From Alphaproteobacteria bacterium (lineage in GTDB: Bacteria; Pseudomonadota; Alphaproteobacteria; RF32; CAG-239), in assembly GCA_017465945.1 (NCBI GenBank), contig JAFTVD010000026.1, positions 1 through 64,000 of the forward strand: a stretch of DNA of 64,000 nucleotides, written 5' to 3'. Positions 63,490 to 64,000 of the stretch are shown one piece after another. The notes under the pieces were generated by a model. That model saw nothing but the letters and a program-made list of their open reading frames with translations, did no database searches and was not told where the DNA came from. The first letter of the stretch is position 1, and every line of letters starts with the position of its first letter. The position numbers and the translations under genes are program-made.

Positions 63490-64000
63490 AACGATCTTTA
63501 ATAGTCAATTGAGGATTTTTTTCTTTATTCTGTTCTATTTTTCTTGCATTCCATTCAATATCATATACAGAGCTTGGATATTGAGTTGGTGTACTATTAT
63601 TGTCATAATCATATGCTTTTATCATCAACTCTAAAAGTTTTCGTCGTTGAACTAATGTTGGATGAGGGTTATCTTCTTTATGTGATGCTAACTCTCTTTC
63701 CTCAAATTCTTTTAGCTTAGTTAGTGATGGAGCTAGACTATATCCTGCGCCAATACATAATGCTGTACCAAAAGCATCGCAAAAATTTTCAACTTCCCAA
63801 CCGTTTGAAGAGTAGCCAATTTGATTTGGTGATGTTTTGCTACTTCTATTTTCGTGTTCTATTGCATGGGCTAACTCATGCCCTATTGTTCTTGCTAAAC
63901 CATCTTCATTATATAAGTTTGGAAATTTTTGATTATAGTAAAAATGCCCAGCACATAAATCAATATAAAGCTCTTTTGTTAACGGATTATAACCATCAAA
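63488..64000 (-). CDS. Putative zinc metallopeptidase, 5' part outside the window
   Basis: The minus strand is open from the window edge to a TAA at 63490-63488, giving the last 170 residues of a protein. It contains HELAHAIEH, an HExxH zinc motif, and about 25 residues on EVENFCDAFG, a likely third-ligand segment of gluzincin type. A charged helical region follows and the end is IKDR. The start and any signal peptide lie beyond 64000. The family is not certain. It converges on rne. Confidence 0.7.
   Translation of the reverse strand, partial: FDGYNPLTKELYIDLCAGHFYYNQKFPNLYNEDGLARTIGHELAHAIEHENRSSKTSPNQIGYSSNGWEVENFCDAFGTALCIGAGYSLAPSLTKLKEFEERELASHKEDNPHPTLVQRRKLLELMIKAYDYDNNSTPTQYPSSVYDIEWNARKIEQNKEKNPQLTIKDR

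Overview
The window comes from an A+T-rich Gram-negative bacterium, most likely a host-associated, fermentative alphaproteobacterium of an uncultured gut-type lineage. The Gram-negative evidence is lipid A synthesis (lpxI, lpxB), a heptosyltransferase-like GT9 enzyme, osmoregulated periplasmic glucan genes (opgG, opgH) and psd. LpxI instead of LpxH, the YqgE/AlgH protein, the bactofilin-M23 pair and the RNase E layout fit Alphaproteobacteria. HydF, the [FeFe]-hydrogenase maturase, and a flavin reductase-rubredoxin fusion point to anaerobic life. The lineage is inferred from gene content and needs a phylogeny.

Layout. Positions 1-860 hold a partial tRNA-Phe, a cluster of stem-loops, tRNA-Arg and a small membrane protein. 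Positions 860-10,700 are mixed housekeeping: an alpha/beta hydrolase, cysE, prfB with its programmed +1 frameshift, a peptidoglycan amidase, YqgE, a DsbD/ScsB-like protein that has lost its catalytic cysteines, and hydF. Positions 10,800-20,750 carry PBP1a, an FtsK-like motor reduced to its core, accB-accC, two membrane proteins and a double-domain glycosyltransferase. Positions 20,750-29,700, mostly on the minus strand, carry comEC-lpxB-lpxI, tRNA-fMet, an orphan gene, tadA, a HAD phosphatase, bactofilin-M23 peptidase and ftsB. Positions 29,750-34,120 carry a DMT-like transporter and opgGH.

Positions 34,200-48,100 are an accessory surface-glycan region: several glycosyltransferases, a GT2-TagF-like fusion, glmS, an acetyltransferase, a MORN-repeat lipoprotein, an HxlR regulator, GT9, a CgeB-like enzyme and psd. 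In the middle, an Mpi-type serine invertase diverges from a paralogue that has lost all its catalytic residues. The dead paralogue is the first gene of a glycosyltransferase operon. Between the two lie back-to-back candidate promoters enclosed by a short inverted repeat.

Positions 48,200-50,900 hold two orphan genes without Shine-Dalgarno sequences, possibly imported. Positions 50,900-57,300 hold the best candidate for an undescribed system: an operon of a 1120-residue protein combining an HExxH zinc-peptidase motif, a long Gln/Ser/Asn/Gly repeat and a VWA domain, then an 876-residue MoxR-type AAA+ ATPase, then a small protein. Positions 57,400-64,000 carry a GT-C-type membrane glycosyltransferase, trkH, rne (with a 14-cysteine cluster inside its S1 insertion) and the 3' end of a metallopeptidase gene running off the window.
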